64,000 nucleotides of DNA, taken from NCBI RefSeq assembly GCF_017894385.1, contig NZ_CP059560.1, positions 806,001-870,000 of the forward strand, in the 5' to 3' direction. The notes below the pieces were generated by a model. That model ran no database searches, was not told the origin of the DNA, and worked only from the letters and a program-made list of their open reading frames with translations. Within the stretch, counting starts at the first letter, position 1. Every line of letters begins with the position of its first letter. Source of the DNA: Aromatoleum petrolei (GTDB lineage Bacteria > Pseudomonadota > Gammaproteobacteria > Burkholderiales > Rhodocyclaceae). The position numbers and the translations under genes are program-made. Shown in pieces: positions 18,871 to 26,035 of the stretch.

Positions 18871-19101
18871 ATGCTCGATGAACGTCCTTGCCCGCTGTGC
18901 CGCGGGGCCGGCGAAACCCTCGTAGCAAGCGAGCGCACTTGCCACTCGTGCGGAGGCACCGGTCGCGACCGACGCTCCTCGACCGACGATCCGCGGTTCG
19001 GCGCCGACACCTGCCAGGCATGTCACGGATACGGCGTCGAGACGAGCAGAGAATTCCAGCTGTGCCCGTCCTGCAACGGCCGAGGTTCAATTCCTGGTTA
19101 A
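18871..19101 (+). CDS. Small DnaJ-type zinc-finger protein
   Basis: A 76-residue protein made almost only of four CxxCxGxG modules (CPLCRGAG, CHSCGGTG, CQACHGYG, CPSCNGRG), exactly the cysteine-rich zinc domain of DnaJ without J domain or substrate domain. It should bind two zinc ions and could act as a small protein-binding or redox-sensing module. RBS is CGGAG before CCTCACC and ATG. It follows the transfer operon by 16 bp. Confidence 0.65.
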   Translation: MLDERPCPLCRGAGETLVASERTCHSCGGTGRDRRSSTDDPRFGADTCQACHGYGVETSREFQLCPSCNGRGSIPG

Positions 19102-19172
19102 CGACATTTCGGCACATTCGCTCCTTTCTCGAACTGTGCGCCATGCCCCTGACAGCTAAGGACCTTCGCTGT

Positions 19173-19207
19173 TTATCCACAGCTCTATCCCCAGTTTCTG
19201 TGGACAA
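19173..19207. other. Pair of inverted DnaA-box-like sites; candidate replication origin
   Basis: TTATCCACA (19173-19181, identical to the DnaA consensus) and, inverted, TGTGGACAA (19199-19207, one mismatch) face each other across a TATCCCCA stretch in the 374-bp gap between the transfer block and the RadC-like gene. Apart from this and the leader at 19348 I see no gene in 19102-19475. Two boxes are few for an origin, but autonomous replication of excised ICEs is known. Confidence 0.35.
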
Positions 19208-19347
19208 GCGCGTTGGCGCCGGGGCGATTCGCATTGGCGTGAGGTCAGTGAGGCCGCACACTGCCACAAGGGATGCCGCCCGACATTGAAATCGTGCGAC
19301 GCGCCAACTAGCATGTCTTCAACGCCCAGCCGCGCGGCTGCGTTGCG

Positions 19348-19475
19348 TCCGGTCAGCCCCTGTAACCGGAACGGCCTTCGGGCTCGGGGTCAAGGATCAG
19401 TTTCTCGTCAATCCCGTGGGGAGTTGTTTTCCCGCGGGAACACGGCGCTCCCCGCATTTCTCCAAGGAGACGCCG
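19348..19475 (+). promoter_or_regulatory. CAGCCCCTG-type structured leader, copy A (upstream of RadC-like gene)
   Basis: Hairpin 1 pairs TCCGGT with ACCGGA around loop CAGCCCCTGTA (19348-19370). Hairpin 2 has a TTCG tetraloop (GCC/GGC, 19374-19383). Then CGGGGTC follows, and hairpin 3 pairs TCCCGTGGG (19412-19420) with CCCGCGGGA (19431-19439). The leader ends at AAGGAG before the start at 19476. Stem 1 covaries with the six other copies in this window. Confidence 0.6.
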
Positions 19476-20066
19476 ATGTTGTCCTTCTTTTCCTCTCAAA
19501 CGTCCCTTGCGGATGCTGCACTGCTCGAGCGCTTCTTCGGCCCCGAAGCCGAGGACATCTGGGAGCACTGCGATGGATCCTGGAGCAAGATCGTCGAACT
19601 TGCCCGGGAGCCGCGCACCCCGGCATGGGAGGCGCTCGCCTGCGCGATCGAGGTTCTGCACCGCAGCTTCGCCGAGCAACTGACAACCCGGAACGTTCTC
19701 GACTCGCCTGATGTCGTCAGGCAGTTCCTCCGGACGTTCTTCAAGGAGCTGCCGTACGAGGTCTTCGTGGTCCTGTACCTCAATGCCCGAAACCACCTTA
19801 TCCGCGGCGAAGAGGCGTTTCGCGGCACGCTGACCCAGACCAGCGTCTATCCCCGCGAGATAGTGCGCCGAGCGCTCGAGCTTCGTGCAGCCGGCGTGAT
19901 CTTCTCGCACCAGCACCCTTCGGGCGCGTCGGAGCCTTCGACGGCCGATGAGCTCCTGACCCGGCGGCTGAGGGAGGCACTCGCCACGGTCGACGTGAAG
20001 GTGCTCGACCACTTCGTCATCGCAGGCACTGCGGATGTGTCCTTCGCCCAGCGGGGGCTCCTGTAG
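19476..20066 (+). CDS. radC: RadC-like JAB/MPN (JAMM) domain protein
   Basis: A 196-residue protein with the JAMM metalloprotease motif HQHPSG (His145, His147, Ser149) followed by Asp158, all required zinc ligands present, and the typical RadC lead-in GVIFSHQHPSG. Mobile-element RadC copies like this are common, and their DNA-repair role is doubtful. ATG at 19476 with AAGGAG 7 bp upstream is chosen; a GTG start 60 bp upstream lies inside the structured leader. The gene is single and preceded by leader copy A. Confidence 0.8.
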   Translation: MLSFFSSQTSLADAALLERFFGPEAEDIWEHCDGSWSKIVELAREPRTPAWEALACAIEVLHRSFAEQLTTRNVLDSPDVVRQFLRTFFKELPYEVFVVLYLNARNHLIRGEEAFRGTLTQTSVYPREIVRRALELRAAGVIFSHQHPSGASEPSTADELLTRRLREALATVDVKVLDHFVIAGTADVSFAQRGLL

Positions 20067-20111
20067 TCTTGCCTTTCCTGCGGCCACCGTAGCCGTGGCG
20101 CCGATCCGTCA

Positions 20112-20394
20112 GGGGAATTCGCCAGCGAATCCCCTGCACTTGCCAAACCACGGTCTGGCCGGTATTTTTGTGCTGTCTCGAAGGCGCCATGCCGTCACTC
20201 GAGACCCGGCGGGGACGCTCTTGATCTCTCGCTTCGCGCGACACTCGCGCATTTCCTTGCTCGTAGACCGGCGCCTCCCGCCGCTCTGACCTCGACCCGT
20301 CCTGATGCCCCGCCCCGCGGCCGATGCAATCGCCATCGGACCGCCTTGGCATGCATCGACCATCTCGGACCACGAATGCCAGCGAGGAAAGCAC
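20112..20394 (+). promoter_or_regulatory. Long duplicated leader, copy 1 (upstream of the small ORF and winged-helix gene)
   Basis: About 280 bp, very similar to 54441-54716. It opens with an inverted repeat (GGGGAATTCGC / GCGAATCCCC, one bulge), then GCCAAACCACGGTCTGGCCG, GGTATTTTTGTGCTGTCTCG and many shared blocks through CGATGC...CCTTGGCATGCATCGACCAT. CCTTGCT at 20255-20261 can pair with the Shine-Dalgarno AGCGAGG at 20381-20387. It contains no credible ORF, so it is most likely a regulated 5' UTR. Confidence 0.5.
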
Positions 20395-20514
20395 ATGGAG
20401 GAATCACAGGCAGCATGTCCCGGGCGTCAATTAGGCGGCTTGATTCACGCCGATCATGAGATGCGCTGTCCTCCTCGACCCACGGCCCGCGCGGGTGAGG
20501 TACCGTCTTCGTGA
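20395..20514 (+). CDS. Short coupled leader ORF (39 residues)
   Basis: Thirty-nine codons starting with an ATG that has GCGAGGAAAGCAC in front, and whose TGA overlaps the GTG of the winged-helix gene (GTGA). It occupies exactly the position that a full gene holds behind the second copy of the long leader (54717). The product (MEESQAACPGRQLGG...) has no recognised domain. It could be a leader peptide whose translation opens the downstream start, or the remnant of a gene once controlled by the leader. Confidence 0.4.
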   Translation: MEESQAACPGRQLGGLIHADHEMRCPPRPTARAGEVPSS

Positions 20515-21485
20515 GCATCAAGGTCATGTCCCTCGTGTGGGAAGGCTTCCCTGCGTCCGGAAGCGAGATGCTGGCAATGCTCGCCCTCGCCGACTGGTGC
20601 AATGACGAGGGCGGGAGCCTCCACCCGTCGATGAAAGCTGTTGCGGAAAAGATCCGTGTGTCGGAAAAGCAGGCCCGCAGGATCATTCACGGCTTTGAAG
20701 AGGCGGGATACCTCAAGGTGGTCGGGCATGCCAATGGTGGCGCGCCCGGCACCACCAAGCAGTATCAGCTCAACGTCGCGAAGCTCAAGGGGTTGGCGGA
20801 CGAGGCGGCGGCCCGAAAGACGGCTCCCGTCCGTGTCACCCCTCCCCCCAATGTCACCCCTCCCCCCAATGTCACCCCTCCCCCCAATGTCACCCCTCCC
20901 GTCGATGTCACCCCTCCCACCCAGGGGAGCGGAGGGCTCCCACCCATGGGAGTGGAGGCCTCCCATGGGTGTCCCGAGACGCCTCCCACCAGTGGGAGCC
21001 AAACCGTCAGTGAACCACCAATGAACCACCAGTTAACCGTCAGGGGGACGGCGCCGTGTTCGGAGCCAGAACGCCTCCCTGCTGTCGCCAAGGCGCCAGC
21101 CCCCCAGCAGGATCCGGCCGGCGAGACGCGCCTGCAGGCCGCGTGCCGGACGACCTGGGCGGCCTACCGGAACGCCTATGCAGACCGCTACGGCGCCGCC
21201 CCAGTTCGAAACCAGAAGGTCAGCTCGCAGGTGAAGCAGTTCGTGCAGCGCATCGGCTACGACGAATCACCCTTGATTGCCGCGTGGTTCGTGCTGCACC
21301 CGGGGAGCTACTACGTTGGCCGCATGCACGACTTCGGCTGCCTACTGAGCGACGCCGAGAAGTTGCGCACCGAGTGGGTGACGGGAAGGCTCATGACCGC
21401 CGGCAAGGCGCGCCAGTCCGACAGAGCCGGCACCACCATGGCCGCCCTCGCCGAGGTGCTGGCCGAACGAGGAGAGTCACTGTGA
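20511..21485 (+). CDS. Winged helix-turn-helix protein (HTH_36-like)
   Basis: A 324-residue DNA-binding protein. Residues about 20-85 form a winged helix (MLALADWCNDEGGSLHPS, then KAVAEKIRVSEKQARRII as the recognition region, then the wing GGAPGTTKQYQL), like replication-initiator and phage-type HTH_36 proteins. A Pro-rich linker from about 108 carries 18-bp tandem repeats and varies in repeat number by nature. The C-terminal domain (about 200-300) is helical with an aromatic cluster. GTG start overlaps the small ORF upstream; the stop overlaps the next GTG. It probably acts as regulator or replication protein of the ICE. Confidence 0.65.
   Translation: MSIKVMSLVWEGFPASGSEMLAMLALADWCNDEGGSLHPSMKAVAEKIRVSEKQARRIIHGFEEAGYLKVVGHANGGAPGTTKQYQLNVAKLKGLADEAAARKTAPVRVTPPPNVTPPPNVTPPPNVTPPVDVTPPTQGSGGLPPMGVEASHGCPETPPTSGSQTVSEPPMNHQLTVRGTAPCSEPERLPAVAKAPAPQQDPAGETRLQAACRTTWAAYRNAYADRYGAAPVRNQKVSSQVKQFVQRIGYDESPLIAAWFVLHPGSYYVGRMHDFGCLLSDAEKLRTEWVTGRLMTAGKARQSDRAGTTMAALAEVLAERGESL
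20835..20924 (+). repeat. Five 18-bp tandem repeats coding for a VTPPPN linker
   Basis: Three identical units (GTCACCCCTCCCCCCAAT) are followed by two diverged ones (ending GTCGAT and ACCCAG). In the protein this gives VTPPPN repeats between the DNA-binding and C-terminal domains. The identical copies suggest recent slippage expansion. Confidence 0.85.
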
Positions 21486-22384
21486 GCGCGAACACGCTGA
21501 AGGCCATCGCCATGACGGCCGAACTGACCGGGACCGAGCTGTCCGCGGCGGCACTGAAGGTCATGGATGCGGACCTGTCGGCCTACCCCGACGCCGACGT
21601 ACTGCGCGCCCTGGAGCGCTGCCGCAAGGAACTGAAGGGCCGCCTGACCGTGGCCGCCGTGCTCGAGCGGGTCGCGGAACTCGATGGTCGCCCTGGCGCG
21701 GAGGAGGCGTGGGCGACCGCTCTTTCCGCGGACGACGACGCCGTGACCGTGGTATGGACCGACGAGATCACGCAGGCGCTGGCGGTGGCCAGGCCGCTCC
21801 TTGATGCTCGCGACAAGGTGGCGGCGCGCATGGCGTTCTGCCAGGCGTACGAGCGTCTGGTGCGCGAGGCGCGCGAGGCGCGGGTGCCATGCCGATGGTG
21901 GGCGTCGCTCGGCCATGACGCGCGGCAGCGCGCGGCGACCCTCTCTGCGGCCGTCGTGGCGGGGCGAATCACGCAAGAGGCCGTCCAGCCCCTGCTACCC
22001 GTGCCGGCGGACAGCGACTCGGTGATGGCGTCGCTCATCGGCGACGACGACGCGCGGCTGCTCGCCCACATTCCGGAGGATGCCCGCGAGACCGCGACGC
22101 GCGGCCTCAAGCGCCTCCGGGCCCACCTCGCCGAACTTGGGGACCAGGCGGCGAAGCTCGAGGCGCAGCGCGCCGCCGATGAGCGCGGGCGGCAGGCCGC
22201 AATGGAGGCACGCAAGGCCAGCATGTTCCGCGCCGCGCAAGAGCGCATGAACGGCATGGGTCCGACGCGGCTCCCCCCTTGTGCCGAAGAGCCGGCCCAC
22301 ACAGAGGACTGCGTGCATGCCAACTGCTCGAATCACACCAGCCCGTCCAACGCCCTCATCGGGTCAGCCCCTGGTACGCAGTAA
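21482..22384 (+). CDS. Hypothetical helical protein coupled to the winged-helix gene
   Basis: A 300-residue, Ala/Glu/Arg-rich protein starting with GTG inside the preceding stop. The central part has CRWWASLGHDARQ and the later part is a predicted coiled coil (RGLKRLRAHLAELGDQAAKLEAQ region). The C-terminal tail has several Cys/His residues (PPCAEEPAHTEDCVHANCS), possibly metal-binding. I do not recognise the family. Coupling to a winged-helix protein suggests a shared role in replication or regulation. Confidence 0.55.
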   Translation: MSANTLKAIAMTAELTGTELSAAALKVMDADLSAYPDADVLRALERCRKELKGRLTVAAVLERVAELDGRPGAEEAWATALSADDDAVTVVWTDEITQALAVARPLLDARDKVAARMAFCQAYERLVREAREARVPCRWWASLGHDARQRAATLSAAVVAGRITQEAVQPLLPVPADSDSVMASLIGDDDARLLAHIPEDARETATRGLKRLRAHLAELGDQAAKLEAQRAADERGRQAAMEARKASMFRAAQERMNGMGPTRLPPCAEEPAHTEDCVHANCSNHTSPSNALIGSAPGTQ

Positions 22385-22532
22385 CTGACCGGCGCGGCAA
22401 GGTCCACGAATCACCAGCCGTTTCCGAGGAAGGCCGCCCTCGCCTCACGACTATCCTTCATCCTTGAATGCCAGCCTGGCGTGAACCACAATTGGATGAC
22501 ATTCTCCAGCACCGGCTCATCGTAGCCGCGCG

Positions 22533-22675
22533 ACCTGTCAGCCCCTGAAACAGGTACGGCATCCGCCCGGGGTCTTCGTTCCAGTTGCATCCAACTTCCC
22601 CTCCGGGATGATCCACGTCCCGGTCGCGGCTCGTGCGCTCTCCCGTCCAGCACCTACCCTCCGGGAGATCGCCAA
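22533..22675 (+). promoter_or_regulatory. CAGCCCCTG-type structured leader, copy B
   Basis: Hairpin 1 pairs ACCTGT with ACAGGT around CAGCCCCTGAA (22533-22555). Hairpin 2 is GGC-ATCC-GCC. Hairpin 3 is CCGGGA/TCCCGG (22603-22608 with 22618-22623) and carries GATCCAC in its loop. Hairpin 4 pairs TCTCCCG (22639-22645) with CGGGAGA (22662-22668), which contains the Shine-Dalgarno of the gene at 22676. This is the clearest case of start-site masking in the window. Confidence 0.6.
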
Positions 22676-22909
22676 ATGTGGCACGACGAACCCGCAAACA
22701 GGCCGGGGCAGGATCCACAAGCCCACCTTCCATTTACCCATTGGGAGGACCGCTTTCGCGAACGCATCGCACATTACCAGGAGCTGCTACTCGTGTTTCC
22801 CGGCTCCGCTTACTTCGCAAACGAGCTCGCAAAGTACCAGCGCTGGTTCCATGAGCATCTCTTGCTGCGCCCCACCGGCTCCATCGCCGAAGAAGAGCTA
22901 CCGTTCTAA
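22676..22909 (+). CDS. Small hypothetical protein
   Basis: A 77-residue acidic/aromatic protein (WEDRFRERIAHYQELLLVFP, FANELAKYQRWFHEHLL) that reads as two amphipathic helices. GGGAG precedes the ATG by 8 bp and lies in hairpin 4 of leader copy B. No domain recognised. Codon use resembles the ICE genes around it, which supports it being real. Confidence 0.55.
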   Translation: MWHDEPANRPGQDPQAHLPFTHWEDRFRERIAHYQELLLVFPGSAYFANELAKYQRWFHEHLLLRPTGSIAEEELPF

Positions 22910-23336
22910 CCAGAAAGCGGCGTTCCGGGCAGATTCGCCCGGAACGCTCCACACCACCCGCGCAGCCAGCATGCTGCAATAATGCCTTGCCGATATTCGA
23001 CTGACGCACTATCGTAAAGCCGTCCAGTCGATATTTCCTGCTCTCGCTCCCCTCGCTAAGCGACCTCTTCGACCCTTCGAAGCAGCTTCGCACCTTGCTT
23101 TCCCTTCGCTGCTGTCTGAGCGACTCGCCTACGCGGGTTGCCTCGTCTCGTAGGATCCCTCGCGGCCGGTGCATGCCGGCGCAGTGTCCAGGCGTTGCGC
23201 GCCTGGCTTCGCTCCGCTTTCGCGATCGGTGTCCGCCCGCCTTAACGCCCCGTGCTTGGCTGCGACACGTCGAAAAGCCAAGAAGCACGGCCGAGACATT
23301 TTTCGGCCACCGGCAACCGAGACACGGAGAGGAACA
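22910..23336 (+). promoter_or_regulatory. 427-bp non-coding stretch with strong hairpins before the EAL gene
   Basis: No credible gene. At 22920-22947 an 11-bp perfect stem (GCGTTCCGGGC / GCCCGGAACGC) closes loop AGATTC, without a T-run, so it is not a classic terminator; its GGGC-AGATTC-GCCC tip resembles hairpin 3 of the CAGCCCCTG leaders. Nearer the EAL start, CCGTGCTTGGCT pairs with AGCCAAGAAGCACGG (one bulge) and GGCCGA with TCGGCC, giving a structured 5' UTR that ends at GGAGAGG. Confidence 0.4.
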
Positions 23337-24233
23337 ATGCACACGACACGCAATCCCCCGGAACACCCGCATGGGTGGAATTGGAATCGACGGCGCAGCG
23401 TCCGGCCCGCGCGCCGGCTCCATCAAGCCACGGACGCAACAGCTCGCTCGCACCTTCGGATCGGGCGAGACCTCCGACGCGCCGTCGAGCATGACGAGTT
23501 CGTCCTTCACTACCAACCCGAGATCGACGCAAGCACCGGCCGCATGGTGGCGGCCGAGGCGCTGATCCGCTGGCAGCATCCCCAACTCGGCATGATCAGC
23601 CCCAACACCTTCATCCCCGTCGCGGAAGACCAAGGACTGATCGGCAAGATCGGACAATGGGTACTTGAGACCGCGTGTGCGCAGCTTCACGCGTGGCACG
23701 CCGCCGGCCATGACCTGCGGGTCGCGGTCAACTTCTCGGTCGAGCAATTGCGCCGGCGCGACATCGCCGACACGGTCGCCAACGCACTCGAACGCTTCGA
23801 CCTGCGGCCCGATGACCTGGTCGTCGAAATAACCGAGAGCATTTGCATGCGCGCCAACGATCGCGCGCGGGAGAACGTCGCCCGCCTCGCGCATCTGGGC
23901 ATACGGCTGGCCATCGACGACTTCGGCACCGGCTACTCGTCGCTGAGCTACCTCAAGCGCATGCCGGTCCGCATTCTGAAGATAGACCGAAGCTTTGTAG
24001 TCGATCTCGCCGACCGCGCGGATTCGACAATCGTGCGAAACATCATATCGCTCGCCCATGAACTGGATCTGATCGTCATTGTGGAAGGCGTCGAGACGGC
24101 GGCTCAACACGAACTCCTGCGCGTCATGGGCTGCGACATGGTCCAGGGCTACCTGGTTGGCGAAAGCCTGCCACCGGCCCTGTTCCACGATGCGTTTCTC
24201 GAGCCCCGACAGCACACGATCGTCGAGCCGTAG
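23337..24233 (+). CDS. EAL-domain cyclic-di-GMP phosphodiesterase, standalone
   Basis: A 298-residue cytoplasmic protein with a complete EAL domain (about 50-290) and no GGDEF, PAS or membrane part. The catalytic signature residues are present: EALIRW (74-79), NFS, EITES, DDFGTGYSSLSYL, KIDRSFV, EGVE and the C-terminal QGY. It should therefore hydrolyse c-di-GMP to pGpG. ATG 23337 has GGAGAGGAAC upstream; the longer open frame is leader. On an ICE it may lower c-di-GMP to favour motility or transfer, or respond to a host signal. That role is inference. Confidence 0.85.
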   Translation: MHTTRNPPEHPHGWNWNRRRSVRPARRLHQATDATARSHLRIGRDLRRAVEHDEFVLHYQPEIDASTGRMVAAEALIRWQHPQLGMISPNTFIPVAEDQGLIGKIGQWVLETACAQLHAWHAAGHDLRVAVNFSVEQLRRRDIADTVANALERFDLRPDDLVVEITESICMRANDRARENVARLAHLGIRLAIDDFGTGYSSLSYLKRMPVRILKIDRSFVVDLADRADSTIVRNIISLAHELDLIVIVEGVETAAQHELLRVMGCDMVQGYLVGESLPPALFHDAFLEPRQHTIVEP

Positions 24234-24388
24234 CGGATCTGCATGAACACGCCGACCGACAAGCTGGCGCTGCGCGCCGACCCTTCAGGTGCAGCCTCCT
24301 TTGTCGCAGAGGAGGTCACACGCGCCGTCATCGAGGCCGCCACTTTCGAGGCCCATCGCCGAGTCTTGAAAGCGACGATCGCAGCGGA

Positions 24389-24610
24389 GTGGATCTTGGC
24401 CTCGACACGACGGACGACTGTCGCGAGCTCGCGCACATGTCCTACCTGGGCCCGACCGTCGTGTCCGCCGTCCGCATCGTCGGATGGAGGGAGGATCCGG
24501 TGTACGACGAGCACGCTTCCATCGATTTCACATCGCTCAGAAGGCGTCTCGTCAAGCTCATTGAGCTTTCACCAGGGACGTTCGAAGACGCGCGGACGGC
24601 GGTCCGTTAA
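24389..24610 (+). CDS. Hypothetical protein fragment, probably part of a decayed gene
   Basis: Seventy-three codons with GTG start (weak GCGGAG upstream) and a plausible protein-like sequence (LAHMSYLGPTVVSAVRI, DPVYDEHASIDFTSLRRRL). A better N-terminus exists in another frame at 24243 (MNTPTDKLALRAD..., credible to about 24385), and the frame continues past the TAA at 24608 into the next ORF with QDSLYAWFGSL. I read this as one gene with a frameshift and an in-frame stop, but separate small genes cannot be excluded. No domain recognised. Confidence 0.35.
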   Translation: MDLGLDTTDDCRELAHMSYLGPTVVSAVRIVGWREDPVYDEHASIDFTSLRRRLVKLIELSPGTFEDARTAVR

Positions 24611-24640
24611 CAGGACTCCCTGTACGCATGGTTCGGGTCC

Positions 24641-24958
24641 TTGAACAGACGCGAACATCCATCACCCATTGAGCCGGCGAGCGGTATCGCCCGGGTCGAG
24701 CTTCTCGACAACCTCGGTAATGCGGTGGCCGCGGCCGACTTCGGTTCCGACGCGGAGGCTCTTCACTGGCGGCCCACCCCGATCATTACTGGACTCGACA
24801 TCAACTCAGCCTTGGAACGGGCAGCGCGGCAAAGAAGGTTAGAGATATTCGACCGCCTAGGATATGACGTGGAACCGTCGGCATTCTTGGGTGCCGTAGC
24901 AGATCGCGAAGAGATCAACATTCGACCAGAGCGGAGTATTCTTGCGAAAACTTCATAG
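24641..24958 (+). CDS. Hypothetical protein, possibly the 3' part of a decayed gene
   Basis: About 105 codons from a TTG, in the same frame as the preceding fragment and separated from it only by a TAA plus ten sense codons (QDSLYAWFGS). Sequence such as GIARVELLDNLGNAVAAADFG and ADREEINIRPERS looks coding. No RBS is visible before the TTG, which favours readthrough from an originally longer gene. It is the last ICE-like ORF before the AT-richer defence cargo starts. Confidence 0.35.
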   Translation: MNRREHPSPIEPASGIARVELLDNLGNAVAAADFGSDAEALHWRPTPIITGLDINSALERAARQRRLEIFDRLGYDVEPSAFLGAVADREEINIRPERSILAKTS

Positions 24959-25016
24959 AAAATTGGCAATTATCATCTTATTAACAGCAACGTCTGGCAT
25001 CAGGACAACTAACAGG

Positions 25017-25096
25017 AACCTCTGAGGTTAACGGCAGAGCCCGGCACTGGGGAACTCCTCCAGTTAGCTATCCCACTGCCTGGACGGATCGTCCAG
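25017..25096 (+). promoter_or_regulatory. Two palindromes in front of sspB, candidate operators
   Basis: AACCTC-T-GAGGTT (25017-25029) is a perfect 13-bp palindrome. CTGGAC-GGATC-GTCCAG (25080-25096) is a 6-bp-arm inverted repeat ending 15 bp before the sspB ATG, where it would overlap promoter or ribosome-binding region. The rest of 24959-25111 is AT-rich with TTGGCA-like and TTATTAA-like hexamers but no convincing promoter pair. Confidence 0.35.
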
Positions 25097-25111
25097 TGGT
25101 AAAATTCGGCC

Positions 25112-26035
25112 ATGACAATCGCCGCCATTTCGCCGGGATACATCCCCCACTTCTCTGGCCATGAAACCTTCACGCTGAGGCAGATGTGGCTCAAGAAGGT
25201 CTTCGACCAAAAAACGGAAGACAACCGGATCAAGAAATCAGTCTTCACCAACGAGGAATCGATCGCCCGGTTTGGCGTCGGCAAGAACATGGTCGCCTCG
25301 ATCCGGCATTGGGCTCTCGCCACCAATCTGATCAGCGAAGGCCGCTCCGACGACTACGAGCTATCCACCACGGCTCAGAAGATTTTTTCAAACGATGGCT
25401 TGGACCCCTATTCGGAGAACCCGACGACCGCGTGGTTCGTCCATTGGCAGCTTGCCGGATTGGGAAACCGCTCGACGACTTGGTTTTGGCTGTTCAACAA
25501 GGTCACCGCACCGAACTTCAGAAAGACGGACCTTGAAAGACCCTTGGCCGACTTTGCGGCCAAGTTCAACACCAAGCGCGGCGTATCCGCCTCGACCCTA
25601 ACCCGCGACATCGATACGTGCATCCGCAGCTATGCACCGAGATCCGGCGGCGGCTCGCCGGAAGATTTCGCCGAGCCCATGCTCGGAGAGTTGGGCTTGA
25701 TCGCCGAGGAAACCAAAGGAATCTTCGCCTTTCGGCGCGGCCCGAAGCCCACGCTCAGCAACGGCATGTTCGTCTACGCGCTGATCGACTATTGGGAAGC
25801 TCTAAACTCCTCCGCTAGCTCAATGGCATTCGAGTCTATCGTTTATGGCGAAGGCTCCCCTGGACGCGTATTCAAGCTTGACGAGGAGTCGGTTGCCGAG
25901 CGCCTTTTCTCTTTGGATGAGTTCACCTTGGGCGTCCTTTCTTGGACTGACACCTCCGGCCTTCGGCAAGTGCTTCGAAAGAGCTGGGACAGTTCGGCGT
26001 TTCGAAACAGGATGCTGGACAAGGCCTACGAATGA
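25112..26035 (+). CDS. sspB: SspB-like DUF4007 protein (phosphorothioation nickase component)
   Basis: A 307-residue protein beginning with the DUF4007 hallmark HFSGHETFTLRQMWLKKVFD at residues 10-29. DUF4007 proteins in the Ssp system (SspB) nick DNA during single-strand phosphorothioate modification. A winged-helix-like N-terminal half (ESIARFGVGKNMVASIRHWA) should contact DNA. It is followed with a 4-bp overlap by the SspC-like ATPase, the order known for sspBCD. No sspA (cysteine desulfurase) lies upstream; a chromosomal IscS would have to supply sulfur. Confidence 0.85.
   Translation: MTIAAISPGYIPHFSGHETFTLRQMWLKKVFDQKTEDNRIKKSVFTNEESIARFGVGKNMVASIRHWALATNLISEGRSDDYELSTTAQKIFSNDGLDPYSENPTTAWFVHWQLAGLGNRSTTWFWLFNKVTAPNFRKTDLERPLADFAAKFNTKRGVSASTLTRDIDTCIRSYAPRSGGGSPEDFAEPMLGELGLIAEETKGIFAFRRGPKPTLSNGMFVYALIDYWEALNSSASSMAFESIVYGEGSPGRVFKLDEESVAERLFSLDEFTLGVLSWTDTSGLRQVLRKSWDSSAFRNRMLDKAYE

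Noticed and set aside
20835..20924. Short tandem repeats as a CRISPR or iteron array
   Set aside because: Units are 18 bp without spacers, keep a reading frame and lie inside a coding linker.
22920..22947. Strong hairpin after the gene at 22676 as a terminator
   Set aside because: No T-run follows on either strand; it looks more like the leader hairpins.
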